Position numbers and translations under genes: made by a program
Source: Oligella urethralis DSM 7531
GTDB lineage: Bacteria; Pseudomonadota; Gammaproteobacteria; Burkholderiales; Burkholderiaceae_B
NCBI RefSeq assembly: GCF_000372065.1
Contig: NZ_AQVB01000013.1
Location: 1 to 64,000 of the forward strand
Direction: 5' to 3'
DNA: 64,000 nucleotides
In this document: piece by piece, positions 38,165 to 47,828 of the stretch
How positions within the stretch are numbered: the stretch's first letter is position 1
Layout of the letters: each line of letters opens with the position of its first letter
Notes under the pieces: generated by a model
The model's database searches: none
Told to the model about the DNA's origin: nothing
The model's input: the letters and a program-made list of their open reading frames with translations, nothing else

Positions 38165-40519
38165 TTACTTTTTTCCTAGCGGAGCGAGTCGAGTCAACAA
38201 AATTGATATACGAGCGCCACCACTTTTAGCATTCGCTATCTCAATCTTGCCATGATGCTCCTCAATGATTTTACGCACAATCGCCAAACCCAGACCGCTA
38301 CCAGTTTTTTTCGTGGTGACATAGGGCTCAAAGACATTTTGTAACACATGCTCAGGAAAGCCTGTACCCCTATCTTCAATTATAATACGCACCATATCTT
38401 GCTTTTGCTTACTCAGCTGCTCCGACGCCAAGTACTTCGTGCTGATTTTAATACCGGGCTCATCCCCTACTAGCTCCAAGCCTTCCATCGCATCACGGGC
38501 ATTGGCGAGTAAATTATTCAGAACTTGTCGTAATTGGCTTTGATCGGCCTCAACCAAGGGCAGCTGATCATCCAGACACAGCGCGAGTTGGCGCGACAAA
38601 GGCTCTTCCTTGTGCTTTTGCTCCGGATCCCACCCATAGAGTACGGCCACATCTAAAATCAGCGCATTAATATCGACCGCAGTAAACACGGCTGGTGGCG
38701 TCCGCGCATAATCACGGAAGTCATTGACCATGTTTTTCAATGAGGTGACTTGATTGATAATGGTATTGGTTGAGCGCAGCAACATGGCCGCATCTTTTTC
38801 ATCCAGCTTGTCCTCTAACTTCATCGCTAAGCGTTCAGCTGAGAGCTGAATCGGTGTGAGCGGATTCTTGATCTCATGCGCCAAACGCCGTGCCACTTCG
38901 CCCCAAGCCACGGTACGACTAGCCGACATCACTTCAGAAATATCATCAAACACCACCAAATAACCCGTGAAATGATTATCTACCATCAAACGTGTACCAC
39001 GCATTAATAAGGTGGTGATGCGATGCTGATCCAAACTCTCAGTGGAGGTATTGGCCTCATCAAAGTTTAATTCAATCTGCTCTTGCCAATAGTCACGCTC
39101 CGACTCGACCGCTGCGTGCTTAGCAAAGGCGTTGCGAATGGCTTTGGTAAATTCATTTAAGCCCTTAATAAACTCCAAAGGGCGCCCCTGCGCAGCGCGT
39201 AGCTCCGTACGTAAAATATCACCAGCGCCTCGGTTAACCGTGCTCACATTAAAACGTGTATCAAAAACAATCACGCCAGTGCTGAGACTGGCCATCACAT
39301 TTTCTAAATACACATTGGACTTTTCCAATTGCTGACGATTCGACTCCACCTGACGACGCGCCTCATCCAGTTGATAGGTCATCACATTAAAGGAGCGGGT
39401 TAACTGGGAAATCTCATCACGCAATTTAGGCTCGGGCAAGGGTCTATAGTCACCCGCCGCCACGGCTTGCGTCCCCTCTGCTAGTGTTAATAAAGGTCGC
39501 ACCACACGTCTAGCCAAGCTTAATGCGACCGCTAACGATGCTAATACCGTCATCACCAAGGCTAAGGTTAAGGTAATGGTAAATAAGCGCCGTAAACTGC
39601 TGCGCGATAAAGACAACTCCTCGTAATCGCGTATCCCCTGCTGCACCTCATTCATATTAAAGGTGACATTATCCGGAATGGCGCGGGTGATTTGTAGCCA
39701 ATACCCCTCTGCAGGCGTGGCACTAAAGTTTAAACTGTCATAACGCAATTGCTTGGCAACGACTGGCACAATGACCCGAATACGATACAGCGGCTGTTCT
39801 GGATCGGAATTCGGCATCAGCTCCGCTTGGGCATAGCTATTTGACAGACGCAGCTGATTCATCAAGGCAGCCGAAGGTAGCTCTGGCAATAAACTACCAA
39901 ATCCGGAACCAGCAAAAGCAATCACACGATTACCCGATGCGCCAGAAAACACGAGGGCATCAGTGATCACTGGATTGGCCTCACGCTGACGAGCGAGGCT
40001 CAACGCCATGTCCGAGTCATTTAAACCACTTAGTTCCAAAGACATTAGTCGAGCACGGGTCGCTAAATCCTGCACATAGCCATTCATCGTGGCGCGACCC
40101 AAGGATAATCCGGAGTCTAAGGCACTATCCACTTTTACGTTAAACCATGACTCCACTGACTTTGCCATAAATTGCACGGAAATAATATAAATCAGCACCC
40201 CCGGAACTACTGCCATTAAGGCAAAAACAAAGGCAAAACGACTGGTTAAACGGGCACCAAACTGCTTTCTACGAATTTGTCGAATCAAACGTACCATTAA
40301 GATGCTGACCCACAACACCATAATCAGTGTCAACACACCGTTTAACATCAACAATAAATCGAATTGCCGCGTCAATCCCGACACATTATCCGTCGCTCGA
40401 AATAACATAAACAACAAGGTAATCAGGCTTAACACGCCCAACACCAAGCCTAGTTTCAAAAGCCAACTGATGAGTCGCTGGATTTTTAGATGGATGGTTG
40501 AAATAGTAAGCTTTGCCAT
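38165..40519 (-). CDS. ntrY: NtrY-like membrane histidine kinase
   Basis: The protein, about 784 residues, has three N-terminal membrane helices, a periplasmic sensor region, a further helix near 330 and a HAMP domain (VRPLLTLAEGTQAVAAGDY). A PAS-like segment follows, then phosphoacceptor HEIKNPLTPIQLSAERL and an ATPase domain with NNLLANARDAM, EDRGTGFPEHV and GSGLGLAIV. NtrY senses redox or nitrogen state in relatives. The start was set at ATG 40519; its beginning overlaps the end of the DUF4390 gene by 34 bases. Confidence 0.92.
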   Translation of the reverse strand: MAKLTISTIHLKIQRLISWLLKLGLVLGVLSLITLLFMLFRATDNVSGLTRQFDLLLMLNGVLTLIMVLWVSILMVRLIRQIRRKQFGARLTSRFAFVFALMAVVPGVLIYIISVQFMAKSVESWFNVKVDSALDSGLSLGRATMNGYVQDLATRARLMSLELSGLNDSDMALSLARQREANPVITDALVFSGASGNRVIAFAGSGFGSLLPELPSAALMNQLRLSNSYAQAELMPNSDPEQPLYRIRVIVPVVAKQLRYDSLNFSATPAEGYWLQITRAIPDNVTFNMNEVQQGIRDYEELSLSRSSLRRLFTITLTLALVMTVLASLAVALSLARRVVRPLLTLAEGTQAVAAGDYRPLPEPKLRDEISQLTRSFNVMTYQLDEARRQVESNRQQLEKSNVYLENVMASLSTGVIVFDTRFNVSTVNRGAGDILRTELRAAQGRPLEFIKGLNEFTKAIRNAFAKHAAVESERDYWQEQIELNFDEANTSTESLDQHRITTLLMRGTRLMVDNHFTGYLVVFDDISEVMSASRTVAWGEVARRLAHEIKNPLTPIQLSAERLAMKLEDKLDEKDAAMLLRSTNTIINQVTSLKNMVNDFRDYARTPPAVFTAVDINALILDVAVLYGWDPEQKHKEEPLSRQLALCLDDQLPLVEADQSQLRQVLNNLLANARDAMEGLELVGDEPGIKISTKYLASEQLSKQKQDMVRIIIEDRGTGFPEHVLQNVFEPYVTTKKTGSGLGLAIVRKIIEEHHGKIEIANAKSGGARISILLTRLAPLGKK

Positions 40520-41121
40520 TCTGATGAAAGTGACCAAACACTGCGGAAATTAAATAAATTAAACTGAAAAGCACCAGGTAATTGGGTCGTATCTAGGTGC
40601 AGTCGCAACCTGGCCGTATAAACCTTATCCCGTGCTAAAGGGGCATCCAAGCTCAGGGTCCAGGTCTTGGTGCTACTAATATGCTCTAGCGAATCTTCGA
40701 GTGAGATTTCCTGATAGGTACGCTGATTGTCTTTAACACTCCACTGCCTTAGCAATGGTTGATAGTTAATTAACCACGCTTGCGATTGATAAGCGACTTT
40801 TTTCTTAAAAAAATACCAATAAGGCTCGCTAATCTCAATCTCATAGACAAAGTTTAGCGGCACACCACGTAAGGCAGCATTCACTAACTCAGGGTCTGGC
40901 TGTAGCGCCAAATCAGCTTTTAACTGCAGCTGGGGGCCATTTTGTCCTACCTCATAAGCCAGTACCTCAATCGCTTCAACCGTTGCGCCTGAGCTACTCG
41001 CCCCGGCTTCATCCTCCTCAGTGGGCTGCGTCGTTTGCGAGCAAGCCGCCACCGCAATACATATTAGCAGTAGCAACCGCCACCTCAGCTTAAAGAATAA
41101 TTGCTTAGCTTGCTTCATCAT
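40486..41121 (-). CDS. DUF4390 protein, predicted lipoprotein
   Basis: A short basic N-terminus, a hydrophobic stretch and VAAC at about residue 26 form a lipobox, so this is probably a lipoprotein. The rest is beta-rich with VYEIEISEPYWYFFKKKVAY and RLRLHLDTTQLPGAFQFNLF, as in DUF4390 proteins found between rsmB and ntrY in betaproteobacteria. Function unknown. The start codon is uncertain: tandem ATGs near 41121-41116, or GTG at 41133. It overlaps ntrY, which suggests coupled expression and a link to the NtrY sensor, but that is inference. Confidence 0.8.
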   Translation of the reverse strand: MMKQAKQLFFKLRWRLLLLICIAVAACSQTTQPTEEDEAGASSSGATVEAIEVLAYEVGQNGPQLQLKADLALQPDPELVNAALRGVPLNFVYEIEISEPYWYFFKKKVAYQSQAWLINYQPLLRQWSVKDNQRTYQEISLEDSLEHISSTKTWTLSLDAPLARDKVYTARLRLHLDTTQLPGAFQFNLFNFRSVWSLSSEWQSLLFQPSI

Positions 41122-41148
41122 CCGGAAAATCACTGCTTGTGGCAGTCT

Positions 41149-42501
41149 TTAGTCAGACTTCCTAAAAAGCGCATAAAAGAAACCGTCATGCTTTACTATG
41201 CCATGTTCATCCGGCAATGCCAATAGCTGCCCCAAGGCTGGCAATCGCTGCGCCCCCGGCAAATGCTTGGCTAAATAAGTAGCTTGCAACTCACCCTCTT
41301 CAGGAAAAATGGAGCAGGTAATATACAGTAAATGTCCGCCCGCTTTAAGCGTACTCCAGAGGGCCGACACAATACCTCGCTGCAATGCGGCGGTTTGGTG
41401 AACATCCTCAGGACGACGTAGCCACTTGATATCCGGATGACGTCGCACAATGCCAGCCGCCGTGCAAGGCACATCCGCCATAATCACATCAAAGGGCTTG
41501 CCGTCATACCAACGATCGAGAGCCGCCGCATCAGCTGCTACGGTACGAATTTGATAGTGCGGATTATCCGCATGATCGGCTTTAAGCAATTTTAAGCGCG
41601 CCAAATTCTCATGCACTTGTGCCAAACGTCGCGCATCCACATCCAAGATACTCATATCCAGATCATAATACTCAAGCATATGTGCGGTTTTACCACCAGG
41701 CGCTGCACAGGCATCTAGCACCCGCATCCCATCTTTTAATGGCAACATTTTAATGGCCTGCTGGGCCGCCAAGTCCTGTACTGAAAAATGACCTTCGGCA
41801 TAGCCGGGTATTTGCGGCACAGGGATTGCTTGCTCCAGCATCAGCGCATCCTCATCTAGCTGCTTAGTGCGTATACCTGCCGCTGCCAACTTCGCTTGAA
41901 ATTGCGCTAAGCTCACTTGACGCCGATTAACCCTGATGCATAAAGCAGCTGGCTGATTGGCTGCCTGTAAAAGCGCCGCATAGTCCTGAGGATAGGCTTT
42001 AGCTAGGGCATCAATCCACCAAGCAGGAAAGTTATAACGCACCTCCACCTGTTGCATCACCTGCGCTACTAAACTCGCCGATTCGCGTTGATAACGTCTT
42101 AGGCAGGCATTTAGCAGACCCTTAAAAGGGGCGGTTTTACGATGCAGCGTAACGGCTTTGACCGCCTGATTCACCAAGGTAAAGGCCTCATATACCGGAT
42201 AGTCGCTCGCCTGGGGCTCATCCTGCGCCAACTCAGCAAAATCCTCAGCACTTAAGAGTGTCAGTGAAAGCGCTAACAAGGATTTAAACAAGGGGTTCGG
42301 CGCTTTTTTACTTAGCAACTGCTCACTTAGGGCTAGGCCACGATGCCAGTGCCTTAACGCAAAAAAACTAAGTGCCTGCACACCGGCTCGATGACGCTCA
42401 TCCATCGCAGGTAATAAACGGGACAGGGACTGACCTTGCATCACCTGATGGATGATTGTGGTAGTTTCAGCAAGCAGCTCGGATAAAGGGATTTGTGACA
42501 T
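41149..42501 (-). CDS. rsmB: 16S rRNA (cytosine-967-C5)-methyltransferase
   Basis: The N-terminal NusB-like RNA-binding domain (to about 130) is followed by a methyltransferase domain with SAM motif VLDACAAPGGKTAHMLE. The two functional cysteines are in ADVPCTAAGIVRRHPDIKW and ITCSIFPEEGE. The start was set at ATG 42501 (450 residues) because family members begin close to PLSELL; an in-frame TTG at 42570 is possible but has no support. It leads into DUF4390-ntrYX-trkAH and is divergent from rimO. Confidence 0.93.
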   Translation of the reverse strand: MSQIPLSELLAETTTIIHQVMQGQSLSRLLPAMDERHRAGVQALSFFALRHWHRGLALSEQLLSKKAPNPLFKSLLALSLTLLSAEDFAELAQDEPQASDYPVYEAFTLVNQAVKAVTLHRKTAPFKGLLNACLRRYQRESASLVAQVMQQVEVRYNFPAWWIDALAKAYPQDYAALLQAANQPAALCIRVNRRQVSLAQFQAKLAAAGIRTKQLDEDALMLEQAIPVPQIPGYAEGHFSVQDLAAQQAIKMLPLKDGMRVLDACAAPGGKTAHMLEYYDLDMSILDVDARRLAQVHENLARLKLLKADHADNPHYQIRTVAADAAALDRWYDGKPFDVIMADVPCTAAGIVRRHPDIKWLRRPEDVHQTAALQRGIVSALWSTLKAGGHLLYITCSIFPEEGELQATYLAKHLPGAQRLPALGQLLALPDEHGIVKHDGFFYALFRKSD

Positions 42502-42606
42502 AGTTAAGGGTGTGAGAAATTCAGCCTCTAGTTTACTCTGTAAAATGCTAAAATCAGCTTCATCAGTCAAAAATTCAATTCTTTATTCAATAAATTAGCA
42601 TTAATT

Positions 42607-43935
42607 ATGAACTCTCCAAAAGTCGGCTTTGTCAGCTTAGGCTGTCCTAAAGCCTTGGTAGATTCTGAGCGTATTCTGACGCAATTACGCTTAGAGGGTT
42701 ATGAAATCTCGCCCACCTATGAGGGCGCTGATGTGGTCGTGGTCAATACTTGCGGCTTTATCGACAGTGCCAAAGCAGAGTCCTTGGACGCGATTGGTGA
42801 GGCCTTGGCAGAAAATGGCCGAGTGATTGTAACCGGTTGCATGGGGGTGGAGGAAGATACGATTCGCCAAGTCCATCCGAGCGTCCTATCGGTTACCGGC
42901 CCTCAACAATATGAAGAAGTGGTGCGCGCGGTACATGAAGCAGCGCCACCGATGATTGAGCATGACCCCTTTGTGGATTTAGTGCCACCTCAAGGCATTC
43001 GTCTAACACCGCGTCACTATGCCTATCTCAAAATCTCCGAGGGCTGTAATCACTCCTGTGCCTTCTGTATTATCCCCTCCATGCGTGGCCGCTTGGTCAG
43101 CCGCCCCATCGGCGATGTGATGGATGAGGCCCAACGCTTGGCTAATGCTGGTGTCAAAGAGATTTTAGTGATTTCTCAGGACACCAGTGCCTATGGTGTG
43201 GATGTCAAGTATCGCACCGATTTCTGGCAGGGGCGACCCATCAAAACTCAAATGACAGCGCTGTGCGAGGCCTTAAGTGAGTTAGGCCTGTGGGTGCGCT
43301 TACACTATGTTTACCCCTACCCTAATGTGGATGATGTGATTCCATTGATGGCTGAGGGCAAGATCCTGCCCTACTTAGATATTCCGTTTCAGCATGCCAG
43401 CCCCAAAATCCTCCGTGCCATGAAACGACCGGCCTTTGAGGATCGCACCCTCGCCCGTATTCATCAGTGGCGTGAGCAATGCTCGGATATCACCATTCGC
43501 TCCACCTTTATTGTGGGCTTCCCTGGTGAGACCGAGGAGGACTTCCAGTATTTACTCGACTGGCTAACTGAAGCCCAACTCGATCGTGTGGGCTGCTTTA
43601 AGTATTCAGCGGTTGAGGGTGCACCAGCAAATGAACTCGCCGATCCGGTACCCGAGGAGGTGAAGCAAGAGCGCTGGGAGCGCTTTATGGCCCATCAACA
43701 AGCCATTTCTGCCGCCAAATTACAAAAGAAAATCGGTACCACCATCGAGGTGCTCATTGATGAATTAAATGAGCAGGGTATTGCCATCGGTCGTTCCGCA
43801 GCAGATGCGCCGGAAATTGACGGCGTGGTGTATGTGGATAGTCCCTATGAGCTGGCACCCGGCGATATCGTCAAGTGCGTCGTGACCGATGCCGATGCCT
43901 ATGATTTATTTGCTGATACCGTTGAGGAAGCCTAA
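42607..43935 (+). CDS. rimO: Ribosomal protein S12 methylthiotransferase RimO
   Basis: This radical-SAM enzyme adds a methylthio group to an aspartate of S12. The 442 residues have the UPF0004 domain with cysteines in [13 protein letters not shown] and [11 protein letters not shown] and a third in VTGCMG. The radical-SAM CxxxCxxC is in CNHSCAFC, and a C-terminal TRAM domain follows. In many relatives fmt lies next to rsmB; here rimO is placed between them on the opposite strand. Confidence 0.95.
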   Translation: MNSPKVGFVSLGCPKALVDSERILTQLRLEGYEISPTYEGADVVVVNTCGFIDSAKAESLDAIGEALAENGRVIVTGCMGVEEDTIRQVHPSVLSVTGPQQYEEVVRAVHEAAPPMIEHDPFVDLVPPQGIRLTPRHYAYLKISEGCNHSCAFCIIPSMRGRLVSRPIGDVMDEAQRLANAGVKEILVISQDTSAYGVDVKYRTDFWQGRPIKTQMTALCEALSELGLWVRLHYVYPYPNVDDVIPLMAEGKILPYLDIPFQHASPKILRAMKRPAFEDRTLARIHQWREQCSDITIRSTFIVGFPGETEEDFQYLLDWLTEAQLDRVGCFKYSAVEGAPANELADPVPEEVKQERWERFMAHQQAISAAKLQKKIGTTIEVLIDELNEQGIAIGRSAADAPEIDGVVYVDSPYELAPGDIVKCVVTDADAYDLFADTVEEA

Positions 43936-43977
43936 ACAAACCACGCCTTGAGTAGCAGTTTTGGCAGGTGAAGCAAA

Positions 43978-44000
43978 GGGGCGGACGCTTAAACCGCCCG
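43978..44000. terminator. Weak GC-rich stem-loop between rimO and fmt ends
   Basis: GGGCGG (43979-43984) pairs with CCGCCC (43994-43999) between two converging genes. There is no T-run in either direction, so termination is only suggested by position. Confidence 0.35.
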
Positions 44001-44020
44001 CTCGACCCTGCCATAACCTA

Positions 44021-44965
44021 TTAATTGCGCCAGCCCTGAATAAATTGCTCAGCCGTCTGGCGTCGACCGCCTGCTCGTTGCAGCTCAGTTAAGCGGAGCG
44101 CACCTTGACCACACGCCACATCCACCCCCTCTGCTGAGCGCGCCAAAATCGTACCCGGCGCAAGCTCATGTGCTGTCTCAAGCAGCTCAGCCGACCATAC
44201 CTTCACCGGCTCATCAAAACCCGCTAAATTAACACGCGCACCCGGCACTGGTGTAAAGGCACGAATCCGGCGCTCCAACACCATCGCCGACTCAGCCCAG
44301 TCTAATAAGGCATCTTCCTTTGTCAGCTTAGCAGCATAGGTCACGCCCTCCTTCGCCTGCACGCTAGGCTCAAAGGCCGCATCGCCCTCGGCAGCTAATT
44401 TAGTTAACACCTCCACGATGGCCTCAGCACCTAGGCTTGCTAAGGCATCATGCAATTGAGCCGCATTCATACGCCCAATCTTAAGCTGCTTTTCTAATAG
44501 CACGGGCCCCGTATCCAAACCAGCTTCCATCTGCATAATACCGATGCCACTATACTCATCACCCGCTTCGATAGCGCGCTGAATCGGTGCGGCACCACGC
44601 CAACGCGGCAATAAACTAGCATGAATATTTAAGCAACCATAAGGTGCTAAATCCAAGGTCCACTGTGGCAGAATCAAGCCATAAGCAGCCACCACGATCA
44701 CATCTGGTTGCACCGCTTTCAATGCCTCCCTGGCTGCTATCGCCTCTTCAGGGTGCTTACCATCTAAACGCAGGCTCAGCGGCTGTATCAGCTCTGCGCC
44801 ACGCGCTAAGGCCTCCTGCTTCACCGCACTGGGACTTAACTTCATCCCTCGCCCCGCACGCCGATCCGGCTGCGTCATCACGAGAGGAACATCAAAACCT
44901 GCATCAGCTATTGCCGCATAAGCTAAGCGTGCAAACTCCGGGGTACCGGCAAATACTACTTTCAT
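44021..44965 (-). CDS. fmt: Methionyl-tRNA formyltransferase
   Basis: It formylates initiator Met-tRNA with 10-formyl-THF. The 314-residue protein has the N-terminal Rossmann start MKVVFAGTPEFARLA and the catalytic core CLNIHASLLPRWRGAAPIQR (Asn/His), with Asp in MEAGLDTGPVL. A C-terminal domain with AFTPVPGARV follows. It is preceded by the DUF484 gene 9 bases upstream; no def (deformylase) gene is next to it in the window. Confidence 0.95.
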   Translation of the reverse strand: MKVVFAGTPEFARLAYAAIADAGFDVPLVMTQPDRRAGRGMKLSPSAVKQEALARGAELIQPLSLRLDGKHPEEAIAAREALKAVQPDVIVVAAYGLILPQWTLDLAPYGCLNIHASLLPRWRGAAPIQRAIEAGDEYSGIGIMQMEAGLDTGPVLLEKQLKIGRMNAAQLHDALASLGAEAIVEVLTKLAAEGDAAFEPSVQAKEGVTYAAKLTKEDALLDWAESAMVLERRIRAFTPVPGARVNLAGFDEPVKVWSAELLETAHELAPGTILARSAEGVDVACGQGALRLTELQRAGGRRQTAEQFIQGWRN

Positions 44966-44974
44966 CGACTCTTC

Positions 44975-45631
44975 CTAGCGCATTGTGCGACTTAAGGCTG
45001 ATCCGGCCAAGGCTGAAATAATTAATAAAAAGCTAATGCCCATACCCTCTTGAAAATGCTCTGGATCATCTGAGGCAAACACCAGCACACCGATATCAGA
45101 ACGTTCGTCATCTAAAGGCAAAATCGCCACAGAGGCTGGCGTACGCTCAAACCAAGCATTCATCTCCTCAGGATAACTACGACCACAATAGGGCTGCTCC
45201 ATTTGCTGCACATAGGCTATCAACTCCTGTGATGCGCCATCAAATTGTGACTGAATCTGCTCCGGGCAAGGCCATAGCTTAATGGCTACCTTTAAACCGG
45301 GGAAGCAATGCTCTAAACTATCAATACAGAGTTGAGGTAAATAGGCGGCATCATTTTCAGCCAACATATACACACACCATTGCAACAGCGACTGGCTAAT
45401 GTCCTGATTTTCCATGGCGTATAACGACAATTCTTTTAAATGAAAATCCTGCTTTTTTAATTTACTGCGCAAATCCGCAAGCTGGCGTTGCGCCAATGAC
45501 AAGGTGCCGCCACCCGTCTCATCCTCGATCGTCATTGACAAAAAAACATCCGCATGATCTTTAAAAAAACTAGGATTTTGTTGTAAAAAATCAGCCACTT
45601 CTTGTGCTGTAAATGCGGTCTTGTCCGTCAT
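44975..45631 (-). CDS. DUF484 (GAF-like) protein
   Basis: The 218-residue protein opens with FTAQEVADFLQQNPSFFKDH, the DUF484 signature, and continues with a coiled-coil and GAF-like segment ending in LLIISALAGSALSRTM. Function is unknown; in other proteobacteria it often sits beside dapF or xerC. The start was set at ATG 45631, which has AGAGG seven bases upstream. It is probably cotranscribed with fmt. Confidence 0.85.
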   Translation of the reverse strand: MTDKTAFTAQEVADFLQQNPSFFKDHADVFLSMTIEDETGGGTLSLAQRQLADLRSKLKKQDFHLKELSLYAMENQDISQSLLQWCVYMLAENDAAYLPQLCIDSLEHCFPGLKVAIKLWPCPEQIQSQFDGASQELIAYVQQMEQPYCGRSYPEEMNAWFERTPASVAILPLDDERSDIGVLVFASDDPEHFQEGMGISFLLIISALAGSALSRTMR

Positions 45632-45810
45632 CTCTAAACCTCTAAACATTGAAATTCACTATGCGCTAACAATTCGTGAAACTAAATTAGCCTCAAGCAT
45701 CATACTACCAAGACAAAAGGAATACTTAAAGTCAGCGCTCTAAATTTAAACTAAGAAATTAGAAAATGCGGTTGTGTCACCCGTCCAAAGTTGAGCCTAG
45801 TAATGGAATC

Positions 45811-45848
45811 AAAAAAAACCGACGGCCCCTCAACAGAAGAACCGCCGG
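45811..45848 (-). terminator. Terminator of the znu operon
   Basis: On the minus strand CCGGCGGTTC (45848-45839) pairs, with G-U pairs, to GGGGCCGTCGG (45829-45819), followed by eight T (45818-45811). It lies 25 bases after the znuA stop. Confidence 0.8.
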
Positions 45849-45872
45849 ATCAACGACATCAGTCTTTAAAAA

Positions 45873-46931
45873 CTACTTTAAGGCGTCTAATAAGGTATCG
45901 GCATTTTTCTTAATCATGCCAAGATAGCTAGCACCCTCACCCTCTTTTTCTAAGGCATCGGCCACCAAGGTGCCACCGACCTTCACGCCCGCATCATGTG
46001 CCACTTGCTCGATTAAGCGATTATTGGTGGTGTTTTCAAAAAACACAGCCCTAACCCCTTCCTGCTTAAGGCGTTTAGAAACGGCTGCCACTTGTGCCGC
46101 AGATGGCTCGCCCCCACTAACACCGGTAACAGGGATTTGCGTCAAGTCATAAGCTTCAGCAAAATAAGCAAAGGCCTCATGATTCGTACCAAAGCGACGT
46201 TGTTCCTTAGTTAAGGCAGCAAAGGCTTTTTTAATCTCGGCATCAAGCTGCTTGATTTGAGCCAGGTATTGCTCAGCATTGGCCTCGTAGCTAGTGGCAT
46301 TCGCTGGATCAGCTTTTTTCAATGCGTTCAGAATATTATCTACGTAAATCACGGCATTTTGAGGATTTTGCCATGCGTGCGGATCCCATTCGCCATGGTT
46401 ATGCCCATCATGCTCGTGATGATCGTGCTCGTGCTCATGATGATGGTCGTCTTCATGCGCATGATCGTGATCGTGTTCATGATCGTGCTTATGATCATGT
46501 TCGTGTTCGTGATCGTGCTTATGATCATGTTCGTGTTCGTGATCGTGGTCATGATCGTGATGAATATCATCGAACTTAAGTGGCTTAATCCCCTCACTCA
46601 CCACCACAGTCTCACCCTTAAAGCCTGACGATTGCTTTAAGCGCTCAGCCCAAGGCTCCAGCTCAAGACCATTAATAAATAGCAATTTTGCGCCCTCTGC
46701 AGGAGTTAATTTTTTGACATCACTTGGCTTAGGCTCAAAATGATGCAAATCAACATCATGACCAGCTAAATTGCTAACCACAACGTGTTCACCACCCACA
46801 TTTTTTACTAAATCACCAATAATACTAAAACTACTGACTACCTTGAGCTGCTCAGCCTGAGCCACAGACCAGTGACCAAAGCTAGCAACGGAGGCGGCCG
46901 CTAGCACTGTTAAAATACGCGATAACTTCAT
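45873..46931 (-). CDS. znuA: Zinc ABC transporter periplasmic binding protein
   Basis: This cluster A-I solute-binding protein captures zinc in the periplasm. The 352 residues have a signal peptide ending near AQAEQ (26), metal-site histidines in HHFEPKPSD and in GTNHEAFAYFA, and the late acidic ligand in VFFENTTNN. Between about 123 and 186 is a very long His/Asp/Glu loop, far longer than in E. coli ZnuA, encoded in part by two exact 30-bp tandem repeats. It is last gene of the Zur-box-preceded znuC-znuB-znuA operon. Confidence 0.95.
   Translation of the reverse strand: MKLSRILTVLAAASVASFGHWSVAQAEQLKVVSSFSIIGDLVKNVGGEHVVVSNLAGHDVDLHHFEPKPSDVKKLTPAEGAKLLFINGLELEPWAERLKQSSGFKGETVVVSEGIKPLKFDDIHHDHDHDHEHEHDHKHDHEHEHDHKHDHEHDHDHAHEDDHHHEHEHDHHEHDGHNHGEWDPHAWQNPQNAVIYVDNILNALKKADPANATSYEANAEQYLAQIKQLDAEIKKAFAALTKEQRRFGTNHEAFAYFAEAYDLTQIPVTGVSGGEPSAAQVAAVSKRLKQEGVRAVFFENTTNNRLIEQVAHDAGVKVGGTLVADALEKEGEGASYLGMIKKNADTLLDALK
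46481..46540. repeat. Two exact 30-bp tandem repeats within znuA
   Basis: 46481-46510 and 46511-46540 are identical. Each codes for ten residues of alternating His, Asp, Glu and Lys in the metal-binding loop. Because the unit is in frame, slippage would change loop length without breaking the protein. Confidence 0.9.
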
Positions 46932-46970
46932 ATCATCTCCATGTGTTTATAATGGCTGTTTTGAAAAAAC

Positions 46971-47819
46971 TTAGGCTTGATAACGCTTGCGCACACTACC
47001 ATAAGGACCAAATAGCATGGCCAATACCGTCACAATGCCATTAATTAAAATGATGATGGCTGATGTTGGCAAATCATAAGCATAGGAAATCACTAAACCG
47101 ACATACTGACAAAACACCCCAACAAGCGGCGCTATAATCAGCTGGAAGCCGAGCGTTCGACCCAAAAAGCGGGCTGTGATAGCAGGTAAAATCACGACGC
47201 CCACCACCATCAAAGTACCCAAAATCTGAAATCCTGCAACCAGATTCACTACCAGCAGCACAATAAAAACACTAAACACCCACGAGCGTCTACCCAACTC
47301 CACCCTTAAAAACACGGGATCAAAACAATCCAACACTAAGGGTCTATAGATCAAGGCCAAAATCAAAATCGAGACGCTACTGACGCACATCGTGGTGAAT
47401 AAAGACTCATCACTGATGGACAAAATCGAACCAAAAAGCACATGCATCAGATCCACATTCGTGCCGCGCACGGAAATCAGAAAAACGCCAAGCCCCAAGG
47501 AAATTAAATAAAAGGCAGCAAAACTGGCATCCTCTTTTAGACTGGTATGACGGGAAATAAAACCCGCCATTAAGGCCACCACAAATCCAGTGATCAAGCC
47601 CCCCAGCAACATCGCTAGCATCGAATTACCGGCCCAGAAAAAGCCCAAAGCAACGCCCGGCAAAATAGCATGCGTCATTGCATCACTAACCAGACTTAAG
47701 CGTCTCAAAATCAGAAAAATTCCTAGTGGTGCGGCAATCATGGATAAAAAGATGGCCCCAAACAAGGCGCGCCGCATAAAGGCAAATTCAACAAAGGGCT
47801 GTACTAATAACTCATACAT
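46971..47819 (-). CDS. znuB: Zinc ABC transporter permease
   Basis: The 282-residue inner-membrane protein has about eight hydrophobic segments and the ABC-3 family features RRLSLVSDAMTHAILPGVAL near 40-59 and GTLMVVGVVILPAITARFLG near 202-221. It forms the zinc channel with ZnuC. It lies 9 bases after znuC and 39 before znuA. Confidence 0.94.
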   Translation of the reverse strand: MYELLVQPFVEFAFMRRALFGAIFLSMIAAPLGIFLILRRLSLVSDAMTHAILPGVALGFFWAGNSMLAMLLGGLITGFVVALMAGFISRHTSLKEDASFAAFYLISLGLGVFLISVRGTNVDLMHVLFGSILSISDESLFTTMCVSSVSILILALIYRPLVLDCFDPVFLRVELGRRSWVFSVFIVLLVVNLVAGFQILGTLMVVGVVILPAITARFLGRTLGFQLIIAPLVGVFCQYVGLVISYAYDLPTSAIIILINGIVTVLAMLFGPYGSVRKRYQA

Positions 47820-47828
47820 CGTCGCCCC

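Noticed and set aside
46257-46628. A 123-codon plus-strand frame rich in Met, Val and Ile opposite znuA
   Set aside because: It is the antisense image of His/Asp/Glu repeat codons of znuA; hydrophobicity is a by-product.
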